A stretch of 64,000 bases of DNA from assembly GCA_027946365.1 (NCBI GenBank), contig JAPEUQ010000024.1, positions 1 to 64,000 on the forward strand. The letters are read 5' to 3'. The number at the start of each line of letters is the position of its first letter. The first letter of the stretch is position 1. The notes under the pieces are model-generated. The model was not told the origin of the DNA, searched no databases, and saw only the letters and a program-made list of their open reading frames with translations. The DNA comes from Kalmusia sp. IMI 367209 (taxonomy: Eukaryota > Ascomycota > Dothideomycetes > Pleosporales > Didymosphaeriaceae). Both the position numbers and the translations under genes were made by a program. This document shows positions 25,461 through 37,168 of this stretch, piece after piece.

Positions 25461-26700
25461 ATGGCTACACTCACTCAACGGCCTCCAGCAACAATTGCCC
25501 CAGTAATTAGCCATGAGGCTTTTCTGGTGAGATCGAGCGACACACGATATATAAGCCTTGGCTGACTGCTCTTAGGGTGTGATCTGGGCCGGCGTCGCCA
25601 CCTCGTTCTGCTTTCTCTGCGTTCGCATCGTCATCCGGGCCAGGAAGTTCAAGCGACTCTACTGGGACGATGTTCTCGTGGTTTTTGCATGGCTTCTATC
25701 CCTGGGCACAGCGGTAGACTGGCAGATTGTCTCTAGCTATATGTATCAATTTATGCTTGTTACAAGTGGTCGACTTTGGCCTCCGCCAGCGGACCTGGTC
25801 CGAGATACGGAAGAGTACTACAAAGGCTCCATGATCGTACTTGCGTTCTTTTACGGAAGTCTTTGGGCTATTAAGGGGGCGTTTTTAATCTTTTTCAAAC
25901 GCCTCATTCGCGACATTCGATCTCTTACCATTCACTGGTGGGTGGTAACGGTGTTCACTGCCCTCAGTCTTGCGGCCTGCTTTGCCGACACGCAATACTG
26001 GTGCCTTGTGGCCCCGCTCGAGAAGATCATAGCAAGATGCAGCGGTGATCACGATATCTATTGGGGACTCTTCACATTGAAGTTCAACTGCTCGTTGGAC
26101 GTGATCACCGATTTCATGAGTATGTGCCGTTTCGTACCATTCCTTAGCAGAGAACGACCGCTGACTATTCCAGTCATATCTATTCCTTCTGCAATACTGT
26201 GGCGTGTCAAAATACCTGTGCAAAAGAAGCTTGCTCTATTGGGTCTCTTTTCGTTGGTTATGATTACCGCATTGTTTGCCATCCTTCGCGTTGCACTGAT
26301 CACAAAATTTTCCAAACAACCGGAACCAACGTGGGCATACATGTGGACCTCCCTGGAACAGAACATGGGTGAGCAGGTGTCATACAAATCATACTAGAAA
26401 GAAGCTTACTGGGTCTCACTAGCAATCATCGTTGCTTGTCTCGGCACTTTCCGTACGCTTTTCGTACAGGATAAGCCCTTGGTAGGGCCGACCTACAGTC
26501 TCAAGGAACTATCTCGCAACGTATTTCGGCGTAAGAAGCCTCGTCATCCGCTCGATGAGACTGTCTCACTGGAGGACTACGAACTGTCTACGCAGATTCA
26601 ATCGCACGTGTCAGACCCTTCCACGAAGAAATCGGTGACATCCGAGAGTATCGCTCGCAAGCACTCTCAAAGCAGTGACGCCCCCATAATCGCACCATAG
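25461..26700 (+). CDS. Rhodopsin-domain (PTH11/SAT5-like) 7-TM integral membrane protein (378 aa)
   Basis: Exons 25461-25526, 25576-26368, 26423-26700 (1,137 nt). The hallmark of the fungal rhodopsin-like domain is present: an N-terminal membrane segment, a basic loop (RARKFKRLYWDD) with the conserved Asp pair, and seven hydrophobic segments in the order ~24-42, 54-74, ~108-130, 143-162, ~190-212, 246-266 and one after the last splice (IIVACLGTFRTLFV). The cytosolic tail (~90 residues) is Ser/Thr/Lys-rich with KKPRHPLDETVSLEDYE. Such proteins are common next to metabolite genes but have no agreed function; receptor-like sensing is only a suggestion. There is no retinal-binding lysine evidence. 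The first exon is only 22 codons and the ATG at 25,461 is the first in frame. Confidence 0.9.
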
Positions 26701-27858
26701 GGCTGAAGATACTTGGTCATACAGCGAGGCGTGAGGTACATGGTCATTCATTTCTGTTCGGGCTCGGTCCCCATTGCCGGGCGCTGCCAAGGCAAAGTTG
26801 CTCTGGTGTCAGTGGAGATGTGGTCGTACTCAGATGTACATGTTTCGGCGTTGGCTATCGCTTGGAAATTTCTGAACTAGCCCATGGGCTTACCTTGCGC
26901 CACGAGAATTTCTTTTGTACAGAAGGAACGACTGTAATGGATATCATGCGTAAAATGATAGAATTTGATTATGATGTTGCACGTAAAGGCCTATCTTCTT
27001 GCGCGAATAATGATCATGAAATAATTAAACTGTGTGCACATATACAATAGACGGATCACCAATCATGGATGCCCGATACTGAGTGAGTTTGTGAGTTTAG
27101 TTTGCCTTCGGAAGGTATTATAGTTTACTAACAATGAGCATTGCAGCACTGAGAAATGCCAGTTTTCCAAAGCCTTCCGAGACGTCAGTAACACTTAGTG
27201 ATGGTGTAGAAATCTCCTCACCTGAAATGCCTGCAGCGGAGAAGACAGTGCATACGAAACAGACTATGGCTATCCCACGGGATACTGTGGACATATGAAA
27301 GTAGCAGCCTGAGGGTTGAATCTGGTTCATGGTCGCAAAGCTCTTCCGCAAAGAAGGGTGGGTATCTGGGAGATAGGAGAGTCTGTTGCCGAAATGCATG
27401 ATAAGGCCGTCAATAGACTGTAGACTTTGAAATCTGCTGTATCGGTATAAGATTGTGTCCACGTTTGCTTCAAGTAGTCCAAGGCTATTAATTGGCGTTC
27501 CACTTCAGTATCAACATGAAGGCGTTGCAATCTACGCTGGGGCTGTTTTGGATCAGGCAAAAGGTCCGTAGATGCAGAGGTAACAGAGTTCCACTAACGG
27601 CCGGTTCGGGAAGGAGTGGATGACCAGGGGTTACCACTCTGTCGGGAGCTGCGCCTGGTTGCCTTTTTAATCCTTGTAAGTTGCACACACGCTGCATGAG
27701 CGTACGCGCTGCTAATCTATCGGCTCATTGATCAGAAGGGGTGCACACTAGCGATAATTGCGCGCTTTCAGTTCTCAACAACAAACACCCCGCGACGGCA
27801 CCAACGCGGCCACACCCCATTCCAGAGAACGTGGCCATTCGCTATCGTCATCGTGACC
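26701..27858. other. Intergenic with possible decayed minus-strand exons
   Basis: 1,158 bp. On the minus strand a 114-codon open frame (27,462-27,118) contains a hydrophobic run (GIAIVCFVCTVFSAAG) with a plausible intron donor (GTGAGG) after it, and another open frame overlaps at 27,560-27,327. They do not join into a convincing protein and I recognise no family. This could be a relic of a membrane-protein gene or chance. Confidence 0.3.
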
Positions 27859-29586
27859 ATGAATATCATTCAGTCATCGCTAGTGGCGATTCTTTCTCTA
27901 TGGCTTCTATACGTTGCTTACTCTACCTACTGTCTTTTGCGCAACTACCTCATCGCGCGGAAGGTCGGCATACCAGTGCGCGTGATTCCTATCAACCCGG
28001 AAAATCCACTATGGATGGTACTTGACAAACGTGTATTCATCCCTTTGTTCGAAAAGTTGCCATTTGGCCCCGGGACTTTTACGCGTTTCAACTGGCGAGG
28101 ATGGGAATTTGCCGACAAGTATCGCGCACATGAAGAAATGGGCGATGTATTCTTAATGGTGACTCCAGGAAGGTTGTGGATTCATCTTTGCAATCCAGAA
28201 GCGCTCACAGAAGTGCTTCGGAAGGAGAAGGAGTTTCCAAGGCCGCTTGAAATTTTCGAGATGACCAAGGTGTTTGGTGACAATTTGTCTACGGTAGGCC
28301 TCTGACGCTTTACATTATCGCCTGTGCATTGCTTACGGGTATCACAGGCGGACGGCAAATCTTGGAATAAGCATCGCAAAATCACCTCACTCGCGTTCAA
28401 CGAACAGAACAACGAGCTGGTATGGTCAGAGAGCATTCGTCAGAGTCGCGACGCCGTTCGCCATTGGACCTCGAAGGAGGTGGTTTCTACAATAGCTGAT
28501 GATACTCGCACGCTATCACTGCATATACTCTCGGGCGCCGGCTTTGGAAAGTTCTATCCCTTCCAACCCTATAAAAAACCCTCAACGACTTCTTCATCGA
28601 CCTCAGTGGCGGCCAACTACAAGGAATCCCTCCAAACCATATTGGATAACTGTGTTCTACTCTTTGTTCTTGGTACAGATATTATTAAGAAGCCTTGGCT
28701 TCCAGCAAAAGCACAAGAGCTCAACGCCGCTGTACAGAGCTTCAAAGCTTACATGACTGAAGTGTATGAGGAAGAAAAGAAGGCATTTGCAGAAGGGAAA
28801 CCGGCCGCTAATAACCTCATGACGCAGCTCGTTCGAGCTAGTCTGGGCGATGATGGCCTTTCCGAAACCGAAATCTACGGAAACATCTTTGTCTTCAATT
28901 TTGCTGGGCACGATACGACTGCTCACACACTCGCATTTACTATCTACCTTCTTGCCACCGCTCCAGAAATACAGGACTGGGTCTTAGAAGAGCTTAATTA
29001 TGTGCTGGGAGAGAAGCCGATCGAAGAATGGAGCTACACAAACGATTTTCCCAAGTTGAAGAGAACGCTTGCCCTGCTCTACGAGACTATTCGACTCTAC
29101 TCTCCAGTACCAATTGCGAAATCGACTGGAACCTCTGAGAAAGCTCTTACTGTCGAGGGGAAAACCTTCGTGATCCCAGCGAATACCCTTCTCATTCCCA
29201 ACCACATTGCAGTGCACACCCACCCAAAGTTCTGGGGCAAAGACAGCCTCCAATTCAACCCAAAACGCTGGGTAGATTCCAGCACTGAGTCTATGGGCGA
29301 CGAAACGTTTGTCACTCCACGCAAGGGCTCTTTCATTGCTTGGTCTGATGGTGTACGTAATTGCCCTGGCAAGAAGTTCTCGCAAGTGGAGTTTGTTGCC
29401 TCCATGGCAACCATTCTCAAGGATCATTACGTTGAGCCACAGCTACTCGGAAACGAGACCATGGAACAAGCTCGTAATCGTGTCTTGAAACTTGTAGAAG
29501 AAGACACAGGACAGGTGCTATTATTGCAAATGTTTCATCCTGAAAAGGCTCCAATGGTCTGGAAGCGCCGAGTTTCTCGTGACTAG
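27859..29586 (+). CDS. Cytochrome P450 monooxygenase 3 (2 exons, 557 aa)
   Basis: Microsomal P450. Exons 27859-28293 and 28348-29586 (1,674 nt); the 54-nt intron has GTAGGC..TCACAG ends and phase 0. The first true ATG is at 27,859 (MNIIQSS), followed by a membrane anchor to about residue 27. Landmarks: NLSTADGKSWNKHRK (helix C WxxxR region), I-helix FAGHDTT, ExxR in YETIRLYSP, and haem loop SDGVRNCPGKKF with Cys484. All catalytic features are intact, with a canonical acid-alcohol pair unlike P450 2. The upstream region is shared with nothing, as the next gene (oxidase) lies on the same strand 1 kb downstream. Substrate unknown. Confidence 0.94.
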
Positions 29587-30596
29587 AGACCAAATCACAG
29601 AGTAGCCGGCCTCCTGAACACGAATGCTGCGGCTTTACGGTGCAAGAGGGGATGCATTGGTCTACGGCTACCATGTACCTTAGAAAATGGCACCTCGGCC
29701 TGTCCAGGGAAATGTAATAATCGAGTTCCTTCTCTATTCAGGTGACAAAAGGCTGCTCATAAAATGAACACGAGAGTGTAATACCCTCACCAAGAGCACA
29801 TTTCCCCCTTACAGTCAGTTTTCTCGTACACCGAAATACATAGTGTTGGCCCCCTCTCATATGATTCCAATTCAATGCCTTATCAAAACAGTCTTATGTG
29901 CATGCGATGACCCTCCCTATCTATGCATATTCGCAATGTTCATGAACAACTTGGGGGGCCGAAATGCTGTGCCACCCCACGTCAGCACAGCTCATATGCA
30001 TGTAAATCTCTCATTGGACAAAATCGTATTCGCCAAGAATATGCCATGCTTCTGAAAACACGTAACGATGCATGTACCCAGAACAGGCCCGAAGGTGGTG
30101 TGAGGCATATCTGCCCCGCAGGTTGCCTTTCCTAGTCGACGCCCGCCCCACCGATTTCATGCAGTTAGACGAGATGGATCGCTATTGTGAGCAATTGTAG
30201 TCGCGCTTGCTTTCAAACGCTTTTAGCAATTATATCTCAGGCTATTTTAGGTGTCAACACTTCGTCTATCGATCCAATGTTCGGGCGCGCAAACTGCATC
30301 CTCCTAAATTTTGCTCCTAGTTGTGTAGAGCTGGCGGGGGCGAGACAGGATTCGTGGCGTTTAAAGCACAGATATTATGCCATGGAAAGATGTTGGCTCT
30401 AGCAACTAGCTCAAGTAACCCCTGTGATATGGCGTAGTCCGACCAAACCAATGCTGGTTTTGTAGTTTGGTTACCTTTGGTTTACAGGATATTTGTGCGC
30501 ATAGGTTCCTTCAAAAAGTGATGCCCGGGGCGCCATTCAAAAGATCTTTCGAGTGCACAATCTTTCCCTATACATAGTTACTTTACCTTGTCGAGA
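29587..30596. other. Intergenic between P450 3 and FAD oxidase
   Basis: 1,010 bp. Several open frames of about 70 codons on the plus strand (29,843-30,402) have no domain and biased composition typical of spacer. Nothing else supported. Confidence 0.5.
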
Positions 30597-32297
30597 ATGC
30601 TACAGATGAGCATGACACAGGTCATCACTTTCATTCTCTTGCTTGACAATATACACCATATATGCGTCGCTCAAGAGGCGGACGATCCCTCTGGTTCTGA
30701 CGAATCATGCGTACGTGTACTCAGTCTCACAGAGACGGATTGGGGATTCAAAGCTAAAGTGTCCGACGGAAATCAAGTCGTTTGTTAATTTTGAATCAGT
30801 GTTTACGACTAAATCGAGCGCTTCCCGGAAAGGTAAGCTTTGGAGAGGATGGAGGATACAACGAATCTACCCAGAGCTACTATTCTCGCCAGGAAGCGGA
30901 ATTACAACCAAGCTGTATAGTTCGTCCTCAAGATATCAACGATGTATCGATAGCAGTGAGGGTTCTCGCAAGTCCTGCTGAAGCCGAGTCGCCCAGAAAG
31001 ATTCCCAACATCGAATGCCACTTTGCAGTCCGCAGCGGTGGCCATACACCATATGTTGGTAGTGCAAACATTCAGTCCGGCGTTACAATCGACCTGCGAT
31101 CATTGAATCAGATTTTCATTCATGATCACAAACAAGTTACATCTGTTGGACCTGGCGCACATTGGGGAGAAATCTATGAAAAGCTCTCAAAGCGAAATCT
31201 CACAGTAGTAGGTGGACGTTCCAAAATTGTCGGCGTAGGTGGGCTTGTGACTGGCGGTAGGCATCGTGCAGTATCATATGCATCTTATTATCGAATTAAC
31301 ACTTCTTTTAGGAGGGATGTCCTTCTTCTCTCCTCAGTACGGATTCTCATGCGACAATGTCCTCGAGTACGAAATCGTATTGGCGGATGGAGATCAAACA
31401 ATCGCCAATAGAACACATCATTCAGACCTATACAGCGTCATGTGTGGAGGGTCGAGCACGTTCGGAATAGTGACACGCTTCGATATGTTTACCTTTACGC
31501 AGGCCCAGATGTGAGGTGGGGACATTATTTACGAATTTTCTACTCTGCCGCAGCAGACTCAGGCTTTCATCAATTTCACAACAGATCCAGGCTACGATGA
31601 GCGAGCGTCTATGATCCAGGTATACGGTACTACCCAGGGGCAATATTTTGCTATCAATACTCTGCTCTACACGGAACCCGAACTCAGGGCCAAGGTCTTC
31701 CTTCCGTTCATGTCCATTGAACCGCAGATCAGTGATGGTACCCGCGTAGGGATGCACCAGGATCTGATCGCCAACTCTGCGGATGCGCAGGGTCTGCGGA
31801 ACACCTTCATAACAACAACGTGGACTGCTGATCTCGATTTTCTTGATAAGCATGTCGTACCTGCTTGGCTCGCCTTCTGCAATTCAACAGCCCAAGTTGT
31901 TGGGTTACAGAATGCATTGCTGAACCAGGCTCTTCCTCGGCCGCTCCTTGAGCAGTCATCTCGCCGCGGCAACTTCTCCCGGAACATCATAGCGGATCTC
32001 CATGCCTCTCATCTAACACCAATTATCTCACTTCTAAGCCTCACGTGGCTCGAGGCGGCGGATGACCCCGTAGTAAACTCGGCCGCCAAGGCATTCATCG
32101 AGACTGTGGAGAGCGCGGCCCAAAGGGAGCAGAAATACATGGACTATAAATATCTCAACTATGCTGATAAGCTACAACATGTCTTTGAGGGTTACGACTC
32201 CGCAAATCTTGCCAAAATGAAAGCCGCAAGCAAGAAGTATGACCCTCGGGGTCTATTTCAGAAGAATCTGCCTGGCGGATTCAAGATCTTCGACTAG
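30597..32297 (+). pseudogene. FAD-linked oxidoreductase (BBE-like, PCMH-type), one premature stop codon
   Basis: A model of 30597-30710, 30800-31256 and 31312-32297 (1,557 nt, 518 codons) gives a secreted-type flavoprotein oxidase. It has a short signal peptide (ITFILLLDN region), a PCMH FAD domain with RSGGHTPYVG (His120 is the expected flavin-linking residue), GGRSKIVGVGG, FSPQYGFSCDN, and a BBE-type C-terminus ending YDPRGLFQKNLPGGFK. No second flavin-linking Cys is seen. Codon 258 is TGA (31,512-31,514) where relatives have Trp (M-W-G-G). The frame is open on both sides and no splice pair removes the stop in frame. In this strain the gene is therefore probably inactive, or the base is a sequencing error. 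The change (TGG to TGA) is not the CpA-type change favoured by RIP. The first intron (89 nt, GTACGT..ATCAG) is less certain. Confidence 0.8.
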
Positions 32298-35178
32298 TAG
32301 TCACAGGGTTAAATATAGTAGAGGGCTTTACACAAAAGTGATCGTAAAGGGTGTGAACCCCTAGAACCAATGAGCTTGACATTACCGAGCCACCAAAAAC
32401 TTAATGCAAAAGCATTAGAAACTAAGCCGAGCCGAAGCCTCCAATCAAGACTTCGATCTGCTTAAGGCGGGATGAAATCACTGCAATCTTTGAACCTTGT
32501 GACCATGACTTTAACGCTGATGGCTCGGTTTCGGATGCTATCTTGCTCACGGAACCTCGTACGCAGGGTGAGTTGCGTACGGAAATTGAGTCAGAATATT
32601 TAATCCAGCTGAGCCATGACTACTCCGCGTCCGAGGAGAGTGAAGCCAGGAACATTGAAGGGATACATACTAAAGTCGAAAGGACTGGTTCGAGTGAGAG
32701 ATCGAGAACATCACTTAGCCGGATATATATTATGGAATGACGAGCTACCAGAGAAAATCATGGTAGACAATGATATTTTTCTGGGGCAGGGGCCGGCCTA
32801 TCATCATCGACAATAGCTCTGATTAGGTTATGAATATCGAAGAGGACGAGGAAGGGAGTGGTAACAGCATTGATAGAAGAACAACACAGACCTAGAGCCG
32901 AAAGCAGTTGCTCGAGAGCACTCTGCTGGTATGGTTGGCTAGACGACCGACCTGTACGAAGGAAGCATGATAATGATATTTAGCTCAGAGTAGGAGAAGG
33001 TGTGAAGGCGGGGACTCGCAATATTATATGTCACAAAGATTGATTGAATGAGGCAATTTAGAACAAAGAAGAAGAAGAATGTATGCAAGCACATATATGC
33101 AAGCACGGTTGCCTGCGTTTCGGGAAAGCGCGTAAGCCTTGCACGAGATGGAGGAGACTTTAGGAGAGTGTGTGAGAATATTCGGAGGTGCAGATGACGG
33201 GGAAACTGTGCGCAAAATCACACCAGCCCCGATACGTCTGCAAGAGGCGGAAGCTGAAAGACAGAGCATTGCGATCACCATAGGCGACGATGCCAGAATT
33301 GATGACCATGTTCCTTGGTGTCAATGCGGCCGCAAAGCGGTACTATCATTTAAACTTATAAAAATAGACTATCGAAAAATCTAGGCGCCACGATCTCAGC
33401 CTCAGGCTAGGCCCAGGCCATCGCGACATCAGCAGACCGTTGTCGTCCTTGCGTCCAAATTCGATGGACACAAGGCGGTCCGAGAGCTCTCCCTTCCCGA
33501 ATCATTCAGCACAAGAGCGCCACACCGTGCATATCGCCCCGTCAAGCTTTCTGCGGCATTTCTTGGCTCCCAAACAACATCTGTTGACGCTGTGTGATTG
33601 TTTGAAGCTCCGCGCTCATGCATCTCTATCGAAGACAGAATCTTGTAGGGTCGCACAGCGGGGGTCGGAGGGCAGGCTAAGCTTCAGATGTGAGACGGAT
33701 GCGAAAAGCTTGAGGAAAGCCGAGCATTGCGCCCATTTGGGAAGGGCGCGCGCGGGATGTGAAACGATAACGTCTTCTGCACTCGGTTGAGGGGGAAGTA
33801 TTGTAGATGGACGAGTTGCTAATCGTAATTTATCGATGGTTCGTCCTGTGAATGCTAGAGCAATCATTACCGTTTAGCGGCCGTGAGATAGCTCAAAGCT
33901 GGATTAAGATAAATGCACCAATGCCTCATCGTGTTTCGTTGGAGTCACGTTTCGCAACGCCTCTCCTTGCAGCACTCTTAAACAACGGCCATTGCGCTCC
34001 GCGCTCCGCACTATGCGTTTCGTTCACCACGCCGGAATGTCTCCGGCCCGCCCAAAACAATTGTCAAAGCTGCCATGACATCCCAGACCAACGCTATTGC
34101 TCGCACCGACAAAGACGCATGGTTCAGGGCTCTCCGCAACATGAAGATGCGCGCTGAAAGAGCCTCTCAGCCACAGCCGGCGCGCGCCCTAAGACGCAAA
34201 ACGTTAAGCGTCTACAAGAGTTCAGGTGCGCCCAACTCGGTGCCAAATAGCCCACAGTTCCAGCCCAGCGCTGAGAGGTCACGCTGCCCAAAGAATGTCG
34301 CTTAGGCGTGTCGCACGTCGCTCCAGGGTCCAGCCCCATGTAGCAGCACGCCACGAGCAAGGGGGTTTTGCGCGACTACCTTGTGTACTCGGCTCTGCTT
34401 GGGACATTTTGGATCTGGTGCATCATATAGTGTATGATTCACGTAGTACAATACATACGGCGGACTGTTGCTCCGCGTCGATCGCCCACTTTTTCAGATC
34501 TCCATAATTATCGGATCCCGCAGCGATTCGATCGTTCATGTCAGTTTGGAGAGCGCCAACGTCATTCTTGAGTGTTCTACACCTGCGAAGGGAGGGAAAC
34601 GAGTGATCGAAGAGAAGCTGTTAGCGTGTGCCTTGGTTGTCGCGTCAGGCTTGTTCCGCGTGTGGTGAAGCACTTGGCCCACAGAATTGCACATATACTT
34701 GCCGAACCCTCCTGTTCGAGACGAATCACTTTCAGCCCACGAGACAGCTGTCTTGAGCGCAGACAACCGCATCCGACGCAACTGCAGCGCACTTGCATCC
34801 CTTATTGATCCACAACGCACTCGCCATCCAGTTCAGACGGGCCTACCACCACCTCCACAGCATCAGTCACGGCAGGAGAACGCAAACGTACGTCCTCAGA
34901 GTACAAAGTATACCGCTACTCGCGCATCACCAACCGCTTCGGAGAACAGGTGTTCAACCAAGGCCTTGCAACGACCCACGCTGCTCGTACCCATCTATCG
35001 GGCGCTATTCAAGAACTTCAAGACCTTTATGCTGGGGTACCTTTTTCAAAACCGACTCAATCGATAAACCGGATTTTTCGCTTCCCCAGCTGCAGGAACT
35101 GGGGGACCGTATCCAAGGCGAACTCGGAACAATTACTCGGAACAACCTACATTCATCGCCACTATAACACCACTCATA
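32298..35178. other. Long intergenic stretch without a supported gene
   Basis: 2,881 bp between the metabolite cassette and the next gene. It contains many overlapping short frames. The only two with protein-like composition are 34,075-34,305 (plus, 76 codons, starts with ATG) and a frame at about 34,880-35,090 that reads EYKVYRYSRITNRFGEQVFN; neither could be extended into a gene model. The latter could be an upstream exon of the membrane protein at 35,179. Confidence 0.4.
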
Positions 35179-36070
35179 ATGCTCTCCCACTTTATGGTGT
35201 CGGCGTTCTCATGTGCTTTGCTCCTCACGGCCTCCACGGCCCTCCCCTCTCAAACACACTGCCGTTGCACAATCATGAAATCACATTTCCCTGAGCCCTC
35301 ACCCTCCTCATCACCTATATACCACGACTCTCTCGAAAACCCCGATACCCTGATCCCTTTCACACCCTCATCCCAACCCGATCTCTGCGCCGCGCTCGGT
35401 TCCTCGCTCGAAAATCTACGGCACACCGATCCTGCGCTGTACGAGTCCTACGTTTCATCTGCTCCCTCACAACGATTGTACACATCCACGGGCACGTCGG
35501 AGCAAAAACCCATATCGACGACCGTGCTGCTACGGCTGGCGGCGCATAATAAATTCCAGAACCTGGGGGTGGTGTTGCCTAGTGCACCTGAGGAACGAAA
35601 GGACAGGATAGAATGTCGGGTGGAGGAGAGACAGGAGGGGGAAGAGAGGTGGGGTGCATATCAAGTGAGCTGGATCACCCTAATCGTTTTACAAATCACC
35701 GTTGCGGTGGTTGTTGTGGCGTGTGTGGCTGAGGGGGTCATGTTGGGTGTGCAATGGTATGCCTCCCCAGATTTTCTCTGCAATGGGAATACTAATTAGT
35801 TTGAGCAGGATGTCCAAGAGAGATCCTTCAACGCTAGTCGCTACATCTAGGAGACCTGCACTCCGTGTTGCTTGCGAGACTGTTCCTATACGCCCCGCGC
35901 TCCGTCTTGGCGGCGAAGAGCGCCGCCTGCTCGCCATTCCCGCAATAGAAGACATGCGGAGCCCGGGGATAGAGAAGAAGATGCGTGTATATGCCTCGCC
36001 AAGCTGGAAGGCGGCGCGGTATGCATACATTGAAGACGAAGACGACGAGTTCAATAGACCTGTCATGTGA
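35179..36070 (+). CDS. Predicted single-pass membrane protein of unknown function (279 aa)
   Basis: Exons 35179-35756 and 35809-36070 (840 nt; 52-nt intron GTATGC..GAGCAG restores Trp). It has an N-terminal hydrophobic stretch (FSCALLLTASTALP), then a Ser/Pro-rich segment, a folded-looking central part (RLAAHNKFQNLGVVLPSAPEER), one strong membrane span (ITLIVLQITVAVVVVACVAEGV, residues ~165-186), and a basic tail ending in an acidic DEDDEFNR stretch. No family recognised. The start could instead be the internal ATG at 35,275 (MKSHFPEP), which would remove the apparent signal peptide. Confidence 0.7.
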
Positions 36071-37168
36071 CTGCAATTGAGCGGTGTTATTTCTTGCATT
36101 GGCTATTGTAGTAGAGGCACGGGCTATCCCAGCCTGGTATTGTGCCACGCTCAAAGCGTCGTATTTAATTACAAGTAATATTTTGAATGTGCGTGTGTAC
36201 ACATCTCAGTGATGATTGGGTGGAGAAAGTCGCAGTGCAATCGTAGTCGGGTAGCGAGCGTGGAACGCCGAAAGAGGAATTGCGAAATGTAGGAAGTGCC
36301 TTGCGAGTCAAAAGACAGTAGCTTGGGCTTCTCATGGCCGAGTAGTCTGGGAGAAAGGAAGGAAGGAAGGAAGGGAGCAAGGAAGTGGTACTTGGCCGAT
36401 CGATAAGGAAGGGATAATCAGATAAGCCCGTGGAGCGCATAAGCGTGGGTAGTAAGGGAGGAAACTGAAGCGAAGGGCTCGGAGGGACATCGGAGGTCTT
36501 ATCTCTACCTTTACCCTACCGTGATAAGACATTATGTACATTGGGGGGTATATCAAGCAAGATAAGAAAAGAAATCTACGGAGTCTATGGTTCGGGTATC
36601 GCTCAGGTGTCGCTTTGGTGTCGGCACCAGGCCGATTCGTCGCTGGAAGGGCTGTCGCTAGGGCCCAGCATGTCGAAGAGTGTTGGAATCGCACACGGGT
36701 AGGGTAGTCTATCGCAAAGGGACTTTTGTCGCAAGGGTATCGTACAGGGGCTAATTTTCGCTTGGTCGTAATTCGTAATACGTGGGTATCATAATCAAAT
36801 CGCTAGGGTCGTAATCGGTCGTCGCAAATGGTGAAGGTGAACTCGTATCAAACATCACCGGTGATGCTGAAGGGAGCTTGTTGGAAAGTCGTTCATTACA
36901 AGTTGGTAAGAAGACATCGATATCAGTATCGACACCGATATCGTAGAGCCCGTAAGTTGGACCGCGGGAAGGAGGCAGTCGTGTACAAGATCGTAGGCCA
37001 CGGCGCGTGGAAGGACCAAATCCGTTTCGATTCAGACCGTGACTCCGTGCGCCGGACAAAGCGCCAAAAAAATACAGTCGCCTGAGGAACTTTAGGAGGA
37101 AAAGAACGAGTAGTAGATGCAAATGTCAGTATTGTCGATGACTGATGGGCGAAGAATAGCATCGTGAT
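36071..37168. other. Intergenic; contains (GGAA)n microsatellite
   Basis: 1,098 bp between convergent 3' ends. It holds a GGAA tract at 36,356-36,374 and a stretch at 36,590-36,830 rich in TCGC/TATCG words. A 123-codon minus-strand frame (37,122-36,751) begins with TTG, not ATG, and is not called. Confidence 0.45.
36356..36374. repeat. (GGAA)n microsatellite
   Basis: About 4.5 units of GGAA followed by GGGAGC; simple-sequence tract in spacer. Confidence 0.8.

Noticed and set aside
31500..31560. Intron that would remove the TGA in the FAD oxidase (GTGAGG donor at 31,511)
   Set aside because: None of the nearby AG acceptors returns to the correct downstream frame, and the sequence between is conserved-looking coding (GGDIIYEFSTLPQ).
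34075..34305. 76-codon plus-strand ATG frame
   Set aside because: Basic, low-complexity sequence with no homology cue and no neighbouring exons; kept only as a remark in the intergenic entry.
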